Positions 55,690 to 63,134 of a stretch of DNA of 64,000 nt are shown one piece after another (within the stretch, counting starts at the first letter, position 1; every line of letters begins with the position of its first letter). The DNA is taken from positions 868,001 to 932,000 of the forward strand of contig NZ_BNEO01000001.1 in assembly GCF_014905415.1 (NCBI RefSeq), in the 5' to 3' direction. The DNA is from Virgibacillus salexigens. GTDB lineage: Bacteria; Bacillota; Bacilli; Bacillales; Amphibacillaceae. The position numbers were made by a program, and so were the translations under genes. The notes under the pieces are model-generated. The model saw only the letters and a program-made list of their open reading frames with translations, was not told where the DNA came from and searched no databases.

Positions 55690-57021
55690 TTATTTCATAT
55701 CTCGAATTTTATCAGCTGCTTGCTTCAATGCTTCTTCAGGCGATTGGGCTTGTTGTCTAAGTACGTTTTCAGCTATAGTCGTATTATATTCTGTAGAAAC
55801 ATCTGGTGTATATTCTGTAATGTTTAACTCATTAATTTCATCTTTCAAATCAAGGAGTGTATCAAAGATTCCTGTTCCAAAATAGTGGTAATACTTGTTA
55901 TCTTGTCTTACTGCTTCACTTTCCCATACATTCCATCGAGGAGGATCAAAACCTAAAACAGTCCAAAGATTCTTATTTCCTTCTTCAGATAGCTTTGTAA
56001 AAGCGAGAAACTCTTTAGCCAATTCCGCTTCTTCTGTTTGGTTTGTTACAACTGTCCCAGTACCTCCCATACCAGCAGATCGATTTCCTCCATCTTCCCA
56101 TGCAGGCATTGGTCTAATTGCAATCTTACCTTCTAGATCAGGCATATTATCGATAAATCTACCCATATACCATAATGGAGCAAGAATGGAAGCAGCGCCT
56201 CCATCGTTCATATAACCATAAAATTCTTCCGATTGATTCATAGCACCTGGAGTTAATTCCGCAATATTTTCTTCATAAATAATATCATGTAAGAATTGAA
56301 GTGTTTTACTATTTGTTTCATTGTCGAGTATTACCTCTCCGTCCTCATTAAAAAAATCAGAGTTCTGCTGGGAAATCATCGGCCAAAAGTCCATTAAAAA
56401 ATCTCCAGTCCCAACATTCCACATTACAGAGTCGGTATTCTCTACCACCTTCTTGCCAGCTTCTACAAAATCATCCCAGGTCTTAATCTCGTCAATGTCC
56501 ACACCAGCTTGATCCATAATTTCAGTATTATAGTACATCACAGTTGCTCCAACATGGGTAGGTATCCCATAATAATTTCCATCTTTTGCATATAGTTCAA
56601 AACGTGACGTTACAGACTCTTCTAAGACTGGTTCAACATATTCATTCATTGGCTCTAACTGTGGCTCTCCTTGAAGATAATTTGCATATCGACTAAGTTC
56701 AATATCAGCAATATCGGGAGCACCTTTCCCTGACTGTAAAGCAAGCAGTAAATTATTATGCATTTGGTCATATGGGTAAGTCTCGGCTGTCAACTTAATT
56801 GGACGATCAGGGTTTTCTTCGTTCCACCTGTTAGCTGCATCTCTAAATAAATCAACATGTTGCCCTACAAACGTCCAATAAGTTAATTCTGTAGCCCCTT
56901 CAATATCATCCCCAATTATTTCCGTTTCTTCTGCTTCGCTACTAGCGGATTCTCCACTTCCACTACATGCTGTGAGTAGTGCCATCACTGCAAAAATTAA
57001 CAAATAAAATAGCTTTTTCAC
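55690..57021 (-). CDS. araN: Arabino-oligosaccharide ABC transporter substrate-binding lipoprotein (AraN type)
   Basis: 443 residues with a GTG start seven bases after AAGGGGG. The lipobox places Cys19 in ALLTACSGSGES. The mature part is a family 1 solute-binding protein (GATELTYWTFVGQHVDLFRD). It should bind arabino- or arabinoxylo-oligosaccharides outside the membrane. The start overlaps a 22-codon upstream frame by GTGA. Upstream are a cre-like site, two AraR boxes, a promoter and a 32-bp palindrome. Confidence 0.9.
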   Translation of the reverse strand: MKKLFYLLIFAVMALLTACSGSGESASSEAEETEIIGDDIEGATELTYWTFVGQHVDLFRDAANRWNEENPDRPIKLTAETYPYDQMHNNLLLALQSGKGAPDIADIELSRYANYLQGEPQLEPMNEYVEPVLEESVTSRFELYAKDGNYYGIPTHVGATVMYYNTEIMDQAGVDIDEIKTWDDFVEAGKKVVENTDSVMWNVGTGDFLMDFWPMISQQNSDFFNEDGEVILDNETNSKTLQFLHDIIYEENIAELTPGAMNQSEEFYGYMNDGGAASILAPLWYMGRFIDNMPDLEGKIAIRPMPAWEDGGNRSAGMGGTGTVVTNQTEEAELAKEFLAFTKLSEEGNKNLWTVLGFDPPRWNVWESEAVRQDNKYYHYFGTGIFDTLLDLKDEINELNITEYTPDVSTEYNTTIAENVLRQQAQSPEEALKQAADKIRDMK

Positions 57022-57086
57022 AAATATTCCCCCTTTTGTTTTAAAGCGCTTTCAAATAATAGCAACATATTGCCTAGCAATTTCAT
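57018..57086 (-). CDS. Possible 22-residue leader peptide upstream of araN
   Basis: An ATG at 57086, four bases after a perfect AAAGGAGG, opens a 22-codon frame beginning MKLLGNMLLLFESALKQKG. Its TGA overlaps the GTG start of araN as GTGA. A chance frame cannot be excluded, but the strong ribosome site and exact overlap suggest coupled translation or a leader. Confidence 0.45.
   Translation of the reverse strand: MKLLGNMLLLFESALKQKGEYL
57040..57056 (-). promoter_or_regulatory. cre-like site in the araN leader
   Basis: TTTAAAGCGCTTTCAAA is nearly palindromic around GCGC and matches cre except for one fixed base. It lies inside the possible leader-peptide frame. Confidence 0.6.
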
Positions 57087-57146
57087 CCAGCCTCCTTTAT
57101 AAATGATAAAGATGTCAATTTTGACAGCGCATTCATTTCACTTAAC

Positions 57147-57163
57147 ATATTGTACGAACATGT
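57147..57163. promoter_or_regulatory. AraR box downstream of the araN promoter
   Basis: On the minus strand ACATGTTCGTACAATAT fits the AraR operator pattern (TTGTTCGTACAA-like). It is about 125 bases from the box at 57272-57286. Confidence 0.6.
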
Positions 57164-57192
57164 TTGGATATTGCTATAGCGGTATTAACTTG

Positions 57193-57224
57193 GGTACTAT
57201 TTTAATAATTATTAAAATAGTACC
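57193..57224. repeat. Perfect 32-bp palindrome over the araN promoter
   Basis: GGTACTATTTTAATAA (57193-57208) is followed directly by its exact reverse complement (57209-57224), with no loop. It includes the -10 box of the araN promoter and covers the expected start point. It is distinct from the AraR boxes on either side. Confidence 0.75.
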
Positions 57225-57245
57225 ACCTTTCTAAAAACTAGTCAA
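57217..57245 (-). promoter_or_regulatory. araN promoter
   Basis: On the minus strand TTGACT (57240-57245) and TACTAT (57217-57222) are 17 bases apart. The -10 lies in the arm of the 32-bp palindrome. Confidence 0.62.
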
Positions 57246-57271
57246 TAAGTGAATGATTAAAACTTAAAAAC

Positions 57272-57286
57272 TTATACGTACAATAC
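57272..57286. promoter_or_regulatory. AraR box upstream of the araN promoter
   Basis: TTATACGTACAATAC matches the AraR operator core ACGTACAA. It lies upstream of the -35 box, suited to looping with the box at 57147-57163. Confidence 0.68.
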
Positions 57287-57310
57287 AAATTTTGAATTAT
57301 CCAATTGCAC

Positions 57311-57341
57311 AAAAATAGGTTATCAACGCCATTTGATAACC
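57311..57341 (-). terminator. Intrinsic terminator after the GH43 gene
   Basis: GGTTATCA and TGATAACC form an 8-bp stem with an 8-base loop, followed by TATTTTTG on the minus strand. Confidence 0.75.
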
Positions 57342-57359
57342 CGTAGTATACATTCGTCC

Positions 57360-58517
57360 TTATATTACCTCCACTTTAGCTACGGCTTCTTGCTTTCCTT
57401 TTAAAACATCACCAGGAACCCCAAAGTATGGTGTCCCATCTGACTTCCATAATAACGGTTGAACGCGAGCATGCCGATTATGATCATATAAGGGATTACC
57501 ACTTATTTGTTTATATGGCCTAGCATGATAAACCAGCAAATCATCACCTGTTTCATCGGTGGTGAAGCTATTGTGACCTGGGCCATATTGTTTTTGTTTC
57601 TTATTAGAAATAAATACTGGTTTGGCAGTTTTGGTCCAAGCTTTTTCGTCTAATAGATTGCTAGTTTCATCAGCGGTAAGAAGTCCTATCGCATAGCGGT
57701 CATCGGTTGCACTGGCAGAATATGCAATAAAAATACGACCATTTCTTTTTAGCACAGCTGGCCCTTCGTTTACCTCAAATCCAGCTTGTTCCCATGAATA
57801 ATCCGGTGTTGCTAGTAAAACTTGTTCCCCTGTGATTGTCCATGGATTCTCCATTTTAGCTATGTATAAATTAGATATGGTATCGTTATTCACTTTTTGT
57901 GCCCATACGAGATATCTAATTCCTTGGTGCTCGAACGTGGTTGCATCTAAGGAAAAACTTTGAAACTCCGTATTTATTTGCCCCTTTTCAACCCATTTTC
58001 CTTCTAGCGGGTTAGTTGACGTATTTTCTAGCACATAAGGACGTATGGCCCAAACATCATCTTTATCACCTGCCGCAAAATAGATATACCATCTTCCATT
58101 GATATAATGAATCTCAGGAGCCCAGATATGCTCTGACATGATACCGCTTTGATGCTTTTCCCAGACGGTTGCTTCTTTCACTTTAGGCAAATCTTCTATT
58201 TTCTTCGCCCTGCGTAGGACGATACGGTCATACAAAGGATGTGATCCAGTAAAATAATAATATCCATCATGGTTTAAATAAATATAGGGATCTGCACGTT
58301 GCTCGATAAGTGGTCTTGGATATTGCTTATAGCTTAGTTTTCCTTTTACTTCAAATTCGCCTTTCTGTTGATATTTCCATGTATCTACATGTTCCCAATC
58401 TACCTTTATTTCTACCACTTGTCCCTCGTCTAAGCTGACATTCACTTTTGGTGGTAGTTCAGGTTTATTACCTACAGTCGAGGATAGACGTACGGGATGA
58501 ATATCTTTTACTATCAT
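57360..58517 (-). CDS. GH43 family glycosidase with an N-terminal Ig-like domain
   Basis: 385 residues. Residues 5-62 look like a bacterial Ig-like (Big_4-type) domain (PVRLSSTVGNKPELPPKVNV). The GH43 five-blade propeller follows. Asp76 in RADPYIY is the general base, Asp191 in SFSLDATTF the pKa modulator and Glu251 in VNEGPAV the general acid. There is no signal peptide, so it is probably cytoplasmic although such Ig-like domains usually belong to secreted enzymes. It removes arabinofuranose or xylose from oligosaccharides; which one is open. GGAGG precedes the ATG. Confidence 0.88.
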   Translation of the reverse strand: MIVKDIHPVRLSSTVGNKPELPPKVNVSLDEGQVVEIKVDWEHVDTWKYQQKGEFEVKGKLSYKQYPRPLIEQRADPYIYLNHDGYYYFTGSHPLYDRIVLRRAKKIEDLPKVKEATVWEKHQSGIMSEHIWAPEIHYINGRWYIYFAAGDKDDVWAIRPYVLENTSTNPLEGKWVEKGQINTEFQSFSLDATTFEHQGIRYLVWAQKVNNDTISNLYIAKMENPWTITGEQVLLATPDYSWEQAGFEVNEGPAVLKRNGRIFIAYSASATDDRYAIGLLTADETSNLLDEKAWTKTAKPVFISNKKQKQYGPGHNSFTTDETGDDLLVYHARPYKQISGNPLYDHNRHARVQPLLWKSDGTPYFGVPGDVLKGKQEAVAKVEVI

Positions 58518-58562
58518 TTATTCTACCTCCTATTCATCATGATACCGCTTTCTAATTATTTT

Positions 58563-58593
58563 AAAAAAGCCATCTTATTAAAAACAAGACGGC
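58563..58593 (-). terminator. Intrinsic terminator after araR
   Basis: GCCATCTT and AAGACGGC pair with one mismatch, followed by six T residues on the minus strand. Confidence 0.7.
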
Positions 58594-58599
58594 CAAGTA

Positions 58600-59727
58600 T
58601 TAAGATGTTATTTCAATGGATTGTAATTCTTTTGTGGACCCTCTTAATATAAGTTTTGGCTCATAAATAATGGACTCTACTTGGCTGGAAGCATTCCCTT
58701 TCACCATTTCTTTCCCTTTAATTAGCTCAAGAATGGTGTCGGCTGCAGCTTTTCCCATTTCGCTTTTTGGATGAGCGACAGAAGTTAACTTTACTTCCGA
58801 TACCTCTGTTAAGAAGGAGTCATCATAACCAACCACGGATAAATTAGTAGGTACTTTCAGACCTTTACTTCGCAATACATTCAACACATTAATGGCCAAT
58901 TCATCGTTATAACATACCAAACCCGTTATATCTGCCGTTGCCGTTAGCAAATTTTCCAATTCAGTACCAGGCTTCGTATGCTTTTCTTCCGTATTATAGG
59001 TAATAATATTTTTAGGGTTTAACGGGATGCCATATTTACGGTGCGCCTTTAAAAATCCCTTCATCCGTTTCGTACCTTGCGTATCATCTGTCTTAAATAA
59101 CCCAGCAATTTCTGTATGCCCTAATTGGATTAAGTGTTCCGTTTGTAAATAGCCGCCCCTTTCATCATCCATAACTAAACGGGTTGGCTCCAGCTCGTCA
59201 TAATATGCATTAATCATAATATATGGAATGCCCAAACGCTCAAGATTAAGGTAATAATTAATATTTGGATTTGAATACGCACTTCTAGTAGGCTCCACGA
59301 TTACTCCATCAAATGATTGGGAAAGTATTTTTTCTAAAATATCTCGCTCTTTATGATGGTCGTTATTCGTACTAAAAATACTTACTTGATATCCTTCTTG
59401 ACTCAGTCGTGATTCTGCACCTCGGATGATAGATGGAAAGATATAATCAGAAATATAAGTGGTTACAATTGCAATGTTTTTGGAATCCATTGCTTGTTTA
59501 CCTTCCTCTGCTGTACTTCTATCCGCACAGAATGTACCAGATCCTTGTTCCCTATAAAGCCACCCTTTCGCTACTAGATCCCCGATAGCCAGCCTAACAG
59601 TGTGACGACTTACGCCAAACTGCTTCATAAGTTCACTTTCGGAGCTGATTTTTTGATGGGCTGTATAGGTTCCATCCATAATATTTGATTGAATTGCCCT
59701 TTTTACTTTATTGTACTTTGTTTCCAT
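58600..59727 (-). CDS. araR: AraR-type arabinose repressor (GntR DNA-binding domain with LacI-type sensor domain)
   Basis: 375 residues. The GntR winged helix is at residues 1-70 (ISSESELMKQFGVSRHTVRL). A LacI/GalR-type sugar-binding domain follows (residues 85-365; NIAIVTTYISDYIFPSIIRG, GYDDSFLTEVSEV). This fusion is the hallmark of Bacillus AraR, a repressor released by L-arabinose. GAGGTGG precedes the ATG. Six boxes of the AraR type occur in the window, two in front of this gene, which supports autoregulation and control of the ara genes. Confidence 0.94.
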   Translation of the reverse strand: METKYNKVKRAIQSNIMDGTYTAHQKISSESELMKQFGVSRHTVRLAIGDLVAKGWLYREQGSGTFCADRSTAEEGKQAMDSKNIAIVTTYISDYIFPSIIRGAESRLSQEGYQVSIFSTNNDHHKERDILEKILSQSFDGVIVEPTRSAYSNPNINYYLNLERLGIPYIMINAYYDELEPTRLVMDDERGGYLQTEHLIQLGHTEIAGLFKTDDTQGTKRMKGFLKAHRKYGIPLNPKNIITYNTEEKHTKPGTELENLLTATADITGLVCYNDELAINVLNVLRSKGLKVPTNLSVVGYDDSFLTEVSEVKLTSVAHPKSEMGKAAADTILELIKGKEMVKGNASSQVESIIYEPKLILRGSTKELQSIEITS

Positions 59728-59886
59728 GAAACCACCTCAGCTTATTCGTATAAGCCAAGGATACCATAGATTAATTTTATTTCCTATTCCCTTAACTTTG
59801 TTCGAATAACATCTGTTCATTATGTAGCAGTATGCTTAATAAATCCTTTCTCAATCTACAACTAATAGGGATAACCACCCCCTGAA

Positions 59887-59902
59887 ATTGGTACGTATAA
59901 AC
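59887..59902. promoter_or_regulatory. AraR box 1, araR promoter
   Basis: ATTGGTACGTATAAAC matches the box at 55571 in its core TTGGTACGTAT. Confidence 0.7.
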
Positions 59903-59926
59903 TTTTTTATATCTTTATCTTATTAT

Positions 59927-59942
59927 AAGTTGTACGTATGAT
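59927..59942. promoter_or_regulatory. AraR box 2, araR promoter
   Basis: AAGTTGTACGTATGAT has the TTGTACGTA core. Its centre is 40 bases from box 1, close to four helical turns, which allows cooperative binding. Confidence 0.7.
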
Positions 59943-60012
59943 CAATGAATGTTTTTAGAATTTCTTCTTCTCGAATAACATGTTAGTTATATTATTTCCA
60001 ATTTTTACTCAC

Positions 60013-60042
60013 AAAAAAAGCATGGCTTACAATACTCCATGC
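60013..60042 (-). terminator. Intrinsic terminator after the acetylesterase gene
   Basis: GCATGG and CCATGC pair around an 11-base loop, followed by seven T residues on the minus strand. Confidence 0.75.
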
Positions 60043-60066
60043 CCAATTACTTAACATATCTATTTA

Positions 60067-60708
60067 TCATCTAGCTATAAATAACGCTGAACATGTAGAT
60101 TTTGCTGATTCTAACCACGTTTTAGCCATTAACAAATTGCCTCTTGCATTCATATGGACACCATCAATTGTTAGATGATATCCATTTCGTTTTTGAATAT
60201 AATCCAAAAACACTTGATGAGTCGGTACAATACTTGCATCATATTTATCACCAAGACGACGAACGATTTCTACATATTCTTTTAACTTTTGATTACCTGA
60301 CGACTGTTCATCTTCTTCAATGATAGTAGGTTCCATTAAAACAATCTTTGATCCACATCCATCCTTTACCCGTTCAATAAGCTGTTCATAGATAGCAGCG
60401 AAATGCTTAGGAAAAACCTGTTCTATATTCGGTTGATCCAATTGTCGCCATACATCATTGATTCCAATCGAAATGGAAATAAGATCTGGAGATAGTTGCA
60501 GCACGTCTTCCTCCCATCTCGCTGCTAAATCGACAATACGATTACCACCAATTCCCTTATTTATGATTTCAAAGTTTCTATCCGAATAGGTTATACGTAA
60601 ATAATCATGTATGAGGCGTACATAATTTACGCCAATCCTTTCAGGATCATCCTGTATTCCCCATTCGGTAATACTATCACCAATAAACAACAGCCGTTTT
60701 TTACCCAC
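60067..60708 (-). CDS. SGNH/GDSL hydrolase, Axe2-like acetylesterase
   Basis: 213 residues with a GTG start behind GGAGGTGG. The blocks are LLFIGDSITEWG (Ser12), INKGIGGNRIVDLAARWEED, SIGINDVWRQ (Asn84) and IDGVHMNARG (Asp182, His185). The WEEDV...PDLISISIGINDVWRQ pattern closely resembles the intracellular acetyl-xylooligosaccharide esterase Axe2 of Geobacillus. It likely removes acetyl groups from imported oligosaccharides. There is no signal peptide. It follows the GH42 gene, probably in the same operon. Confidence 0.88.
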   Translation of the reverse strand: MGKKRLLFIGDSITEWGIQDDPERIGVNYVRLIHDYLRITYSDRNFEIINKGIGGNRIVDLAARWEEDVLQLSPDLISISIGINDVWRQLDQPNIEQVFPKHFAAIYEQLIERVKDGCGSKIVLMEPTIIEEDEQSSGNQKLKEYVEIVRRLGDKYDASIVPTHQVFLDYIQKRNGYHLTIDGVHMNARGNLLMAKTWLESAKSTCSALFIAR

Positions 60709-60818
60709 TGTTTGCCACCTCCAAATACCTAACCGGATCCTATCCCATATTTATTAACATCGATATTTTTCAATGATTATAATGATTTCTTTCACTAACC
60801 GATTGATTGCTTATCCCC

Positions 60819-62861
60819 TCAGTTCACCTTCGTACTTTGCTGCAAAACCAGGACGTCTTTTGCATCAATGCTACATTCTCCGGTAAACGTACTTCCAGAT
60901 AATAAATCAACTGCCTGGATCTCTCCTAAATCAAAGTAGGCAGGATGATTTTGGTGATTTAGTACAAACAAATAAGCCGTTTCCCCCATTTCACGCTTCG
61001 TCACTTCAACCCCAGGTTTTGTTTTCACTAATGGGGTAATTGCTTTTTCTGCACATATATTCTTTAGAAATCCTGATAAAAATTCTTTATCCGGACTAGA
61101 AGCAATATAAAAAGCTTCTCCATTACCATAGTGATTTTTAGTAACCACTGGCATTCCCCGATAAAAATCAGAGCCGTAGCTAGCGAGAACTTCCGCTCCT
61201 TCTGTATGCAACAAATCAAACAATAGATTGCACGTATAGGATCCTTCTAGTTTTCCCCACGACTTCTTCATTACAATTTGATTTTTTTGATTTGGCGGTA
61301 ATGCATCAATTTCTTCTACCCAAATTCCAAGTAAATTGCGAAGTTGGCCAGGATACCCCCCCAGAGTGACTAAATCATTCTCATTAACAATTCCACTAAA
61401 AAACGTCGTAATAAACGTTCCACCGTGTTCTACAAATTCTTCCACTTTTGTCGCATATCCCTCTTTAATCATATACAATACCGGTGCAATGACGACATCG
61501 TAGTTTTCTAGATTCTCATCGGTGCCAATTAAATCTATAGGAATATTGTTGTCATAGAACACTTCATAATATTTATGCACTTCTGTTACATAATCTAATG
61601 CAACAGACGGTCCACTTGATAAGTGAACACCCCAACGATTCTCCCAATCAAATACAATAGCCACTTTGGCGGTTACTCGTGATCCAATAATTCGATTATC
61701 TAACTTCATTAGTTCATTTCCAAGCTTAGATGTTTCCTTAAACACACGCGTATGTTCATGACCAACATGTTCAATTACTGCCCCGTGAAATTTTTCAGTA
61801 GCGCCAACAGACCTACGTAATTGGAAGAACAAGACGGAATCTGCTCCGTGAGCTACTGCTTGATAGCTCCAAAGACGCATAACTCCTGGCCGCTTCAAAC
61901 TATTATAAGGCTGCCAATTTTGCTGACTTGGTGTTTGTTCCATTAAGAGAAACGGTTGCCCACTTTTTAACCCACGCATCAAATCATGTGTCATTGCGGT
62001 CAGACTCTCCGGTGTATCTATGGAAGGATAATTATCCCATGATATAACATCCATTTCCTTTGCCCATGAGAAATAGTCCAACTCTTCATATAATCCCATC
62101 AAATTAGTCGTAATTGGTATCTGCTGATCATGTTTCCGAATGGCATCTCTTTCCAACTTATAGCACGTTAATAAACTATCAGATTGGAATCTTCGATAAT
62201 CGAGTGAGATCCCTTGAAAATTTGTATTTCTACCACTCCCCCATTCTTCGCTTAAACCGTTCGGTAGGACAATTTCATCCCAATCATAAAACGTATGCCC
62301 CCAAAAATTTGTATTCCAAGCTTTATTTACAGCCTGTAATGAATCATACTTCCTTTTTAACCATTGCCGAAAAGCGGTTGTGCAGTTATCACAATAACAA
62401 TAGCCACCATATTCATTGGAAACATGCCAAAGTACCAATGCAGGATGATTTTGGTACCGATTTGCCAGCTTTTCTGCCATTCTACTTGCGTACTTACGAT
62501 AAGTTGGGCTGTTTGGACAAGAATTATGACGTCCCCCAAACTTCCTTTTCCTTCCATCAAAATCTGTCCTTAAAATATCCGTATATGTTTTTGCCATCCA
62601 TGCAGGATGTGCACCTGTGCCAGTAGCAAGGCATACATAGACCCCATTTTTATATAACTTCTCCATCATTTCATCTAAAAACGTAAAATCATATGTATCT
62701 TCACCTCTCTGAACGATTGCCCAAGAAAACACATTGATTGTTGCTACATCTATTCCTGCAAGCTTAAACATTCGAATATCTTCATCCCAGGTTGCTTCAT
62801 CCCATTGTTCTGGATTGTAATCCCCGCCATACCAAATTTTTTGTAATTTGTTGTGAACCAT
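60819..62861 (-). CDS. Beta-galactosidase, GH42
   Basis: 680 residues, the usual GH42 length. The barrel start is KIWYGGDYNPEQWDE. The acid/base Glu150 lies in LWHVSNEYGG and the nucleophile Glu308 in FLLMEQTPS. Cys115, Cys155, Cys157 and Cys160 form the expected zinc cluster. A trimerisation domain follows. There is no signal peptide, so it acts inside on galacto-oligosaccharides, releasing galactose for the gal operon. GGGAGG lies 13-14 bases before the ATG, a long spacing. Confidence 0.95.
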   Translation of the reverse strand: MVHNKLQKIWYGGDYNPEQWDEATWDEDIRMFKLAGIDVATINVFSWAIVQRGEDTYDFTFLDEMMEKLYKNGVYVCLATGTGAHPAWMAKTYTDILRTDFDGRKRKFGGRHNSCPNSPTYRKYASRMAEKLANRYQNHPALVLWHVSNEYGGYCYCDNCTTAFRQWLKRKYDSLQAVNKAWNTNFWGHTFYDWDEIVLPNGLSEEWGSGRNTNFQGISLDYRRFQSDSLLTCYKLERDAIRKHDQQIPITTNLMGLYEELDYFSWAKEMDVISWDNYPSIDTPESLTAMTHDLMRGLKSGQPFLLMEQTPSQQNWQPYNSLKRPGVMRLWSYQAVAHGADSVLFFQLRRSVGATEKFHGAVIEHVGHEHTRVFKETSKLGNELMKLDNRIIGSRVTAKVAIVFDWENRWGVHLSSGPSVALDYVTEVHKYYEVFYDNNIPIDLIGTDENLENYDVVIAPVLYMIKEGYATKVEEFVEHGGTFITTFFSGIVNENDLVTLGGYPGQLRNLLGIWVEEIDALPPNQKNQIVMKKSWGKLEGSYTCNLLFDLLHTEGAEVLASYGSDFYRGMPVVTKNHYGNGEAFYIASSPDKEFLSGFLKNICAEKAITPLVKTKPGVEVTKREMGETAYLFVLNHQNHPAYFDLGEIQAVDLLSGSTFTGECSIDAKDVLVLQQSTKVN

Positions 62862-63040
62862 ATCGATATCTTCATCCTCCCATCTCAGAAACTACTTCGT
62901 AAAGATTTCCTAGCTTTCCTGCAGCTTTATGATATTACATGCAGTCTCTCTATTTCTCGTTATCTATCCAAAGTTTTACCACACTTTATATTGTTCTTCA
63001 CGTATACTAACACATAAATTCAGTTAAATAAATAAATTCT
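62862..63040. other. Non-coding spacer between the GH3 and GH42 genes
   Basis: I see no supported gene or clear operator here. The GH42 promoter is expected in this stretch because a terminator follows the GH3 gene. Confidence 0.4.
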
Positions 63041-63088
63041 GAAAATAAATAGGAGTTATAAAAGTCTATGTAGACAACGATAACTCCT
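63041..63088 (-). terminator. Intrinsic terminator after the GH3 gene
   Basis: AGGAGTTAT and ATAACTCCT form a 9-bp stem with a 20-base loop, followed by ATTTATTTTC on the minus strand. Confidence 0.65.
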
Positions 63089-63134
63089 GTTCATTTGAAT
63101 TATTTTATTCGTTTAACGATACGACAATTTCGAC

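Larger units (their letters stand above)
59728..60012. other. araR upstream region
   Basis: A small hairpin (GCTTAT/ATAAGC) lies just before the araR ribosome site. Two AraR boxes and a TATAAT-like box (about 59922-59927) lie further up. The long leader of about 160-200 bases holds no supported gene. Confidence 0.5.

Noticed and set aside
57121-57150. TTGACA on the plus strand near 57120 as a possible divergent promoter
   Set aside because: No good -10 hexamer at 16-18 bases and no plus-strand gene downstream.
62114-62626. 170-codon frame on the plus strand opposite the GH42 gene
   Set aside because: It is antisense to the catalytic barrel of a well-supported beta-galactosidase and shows no protein family signal.
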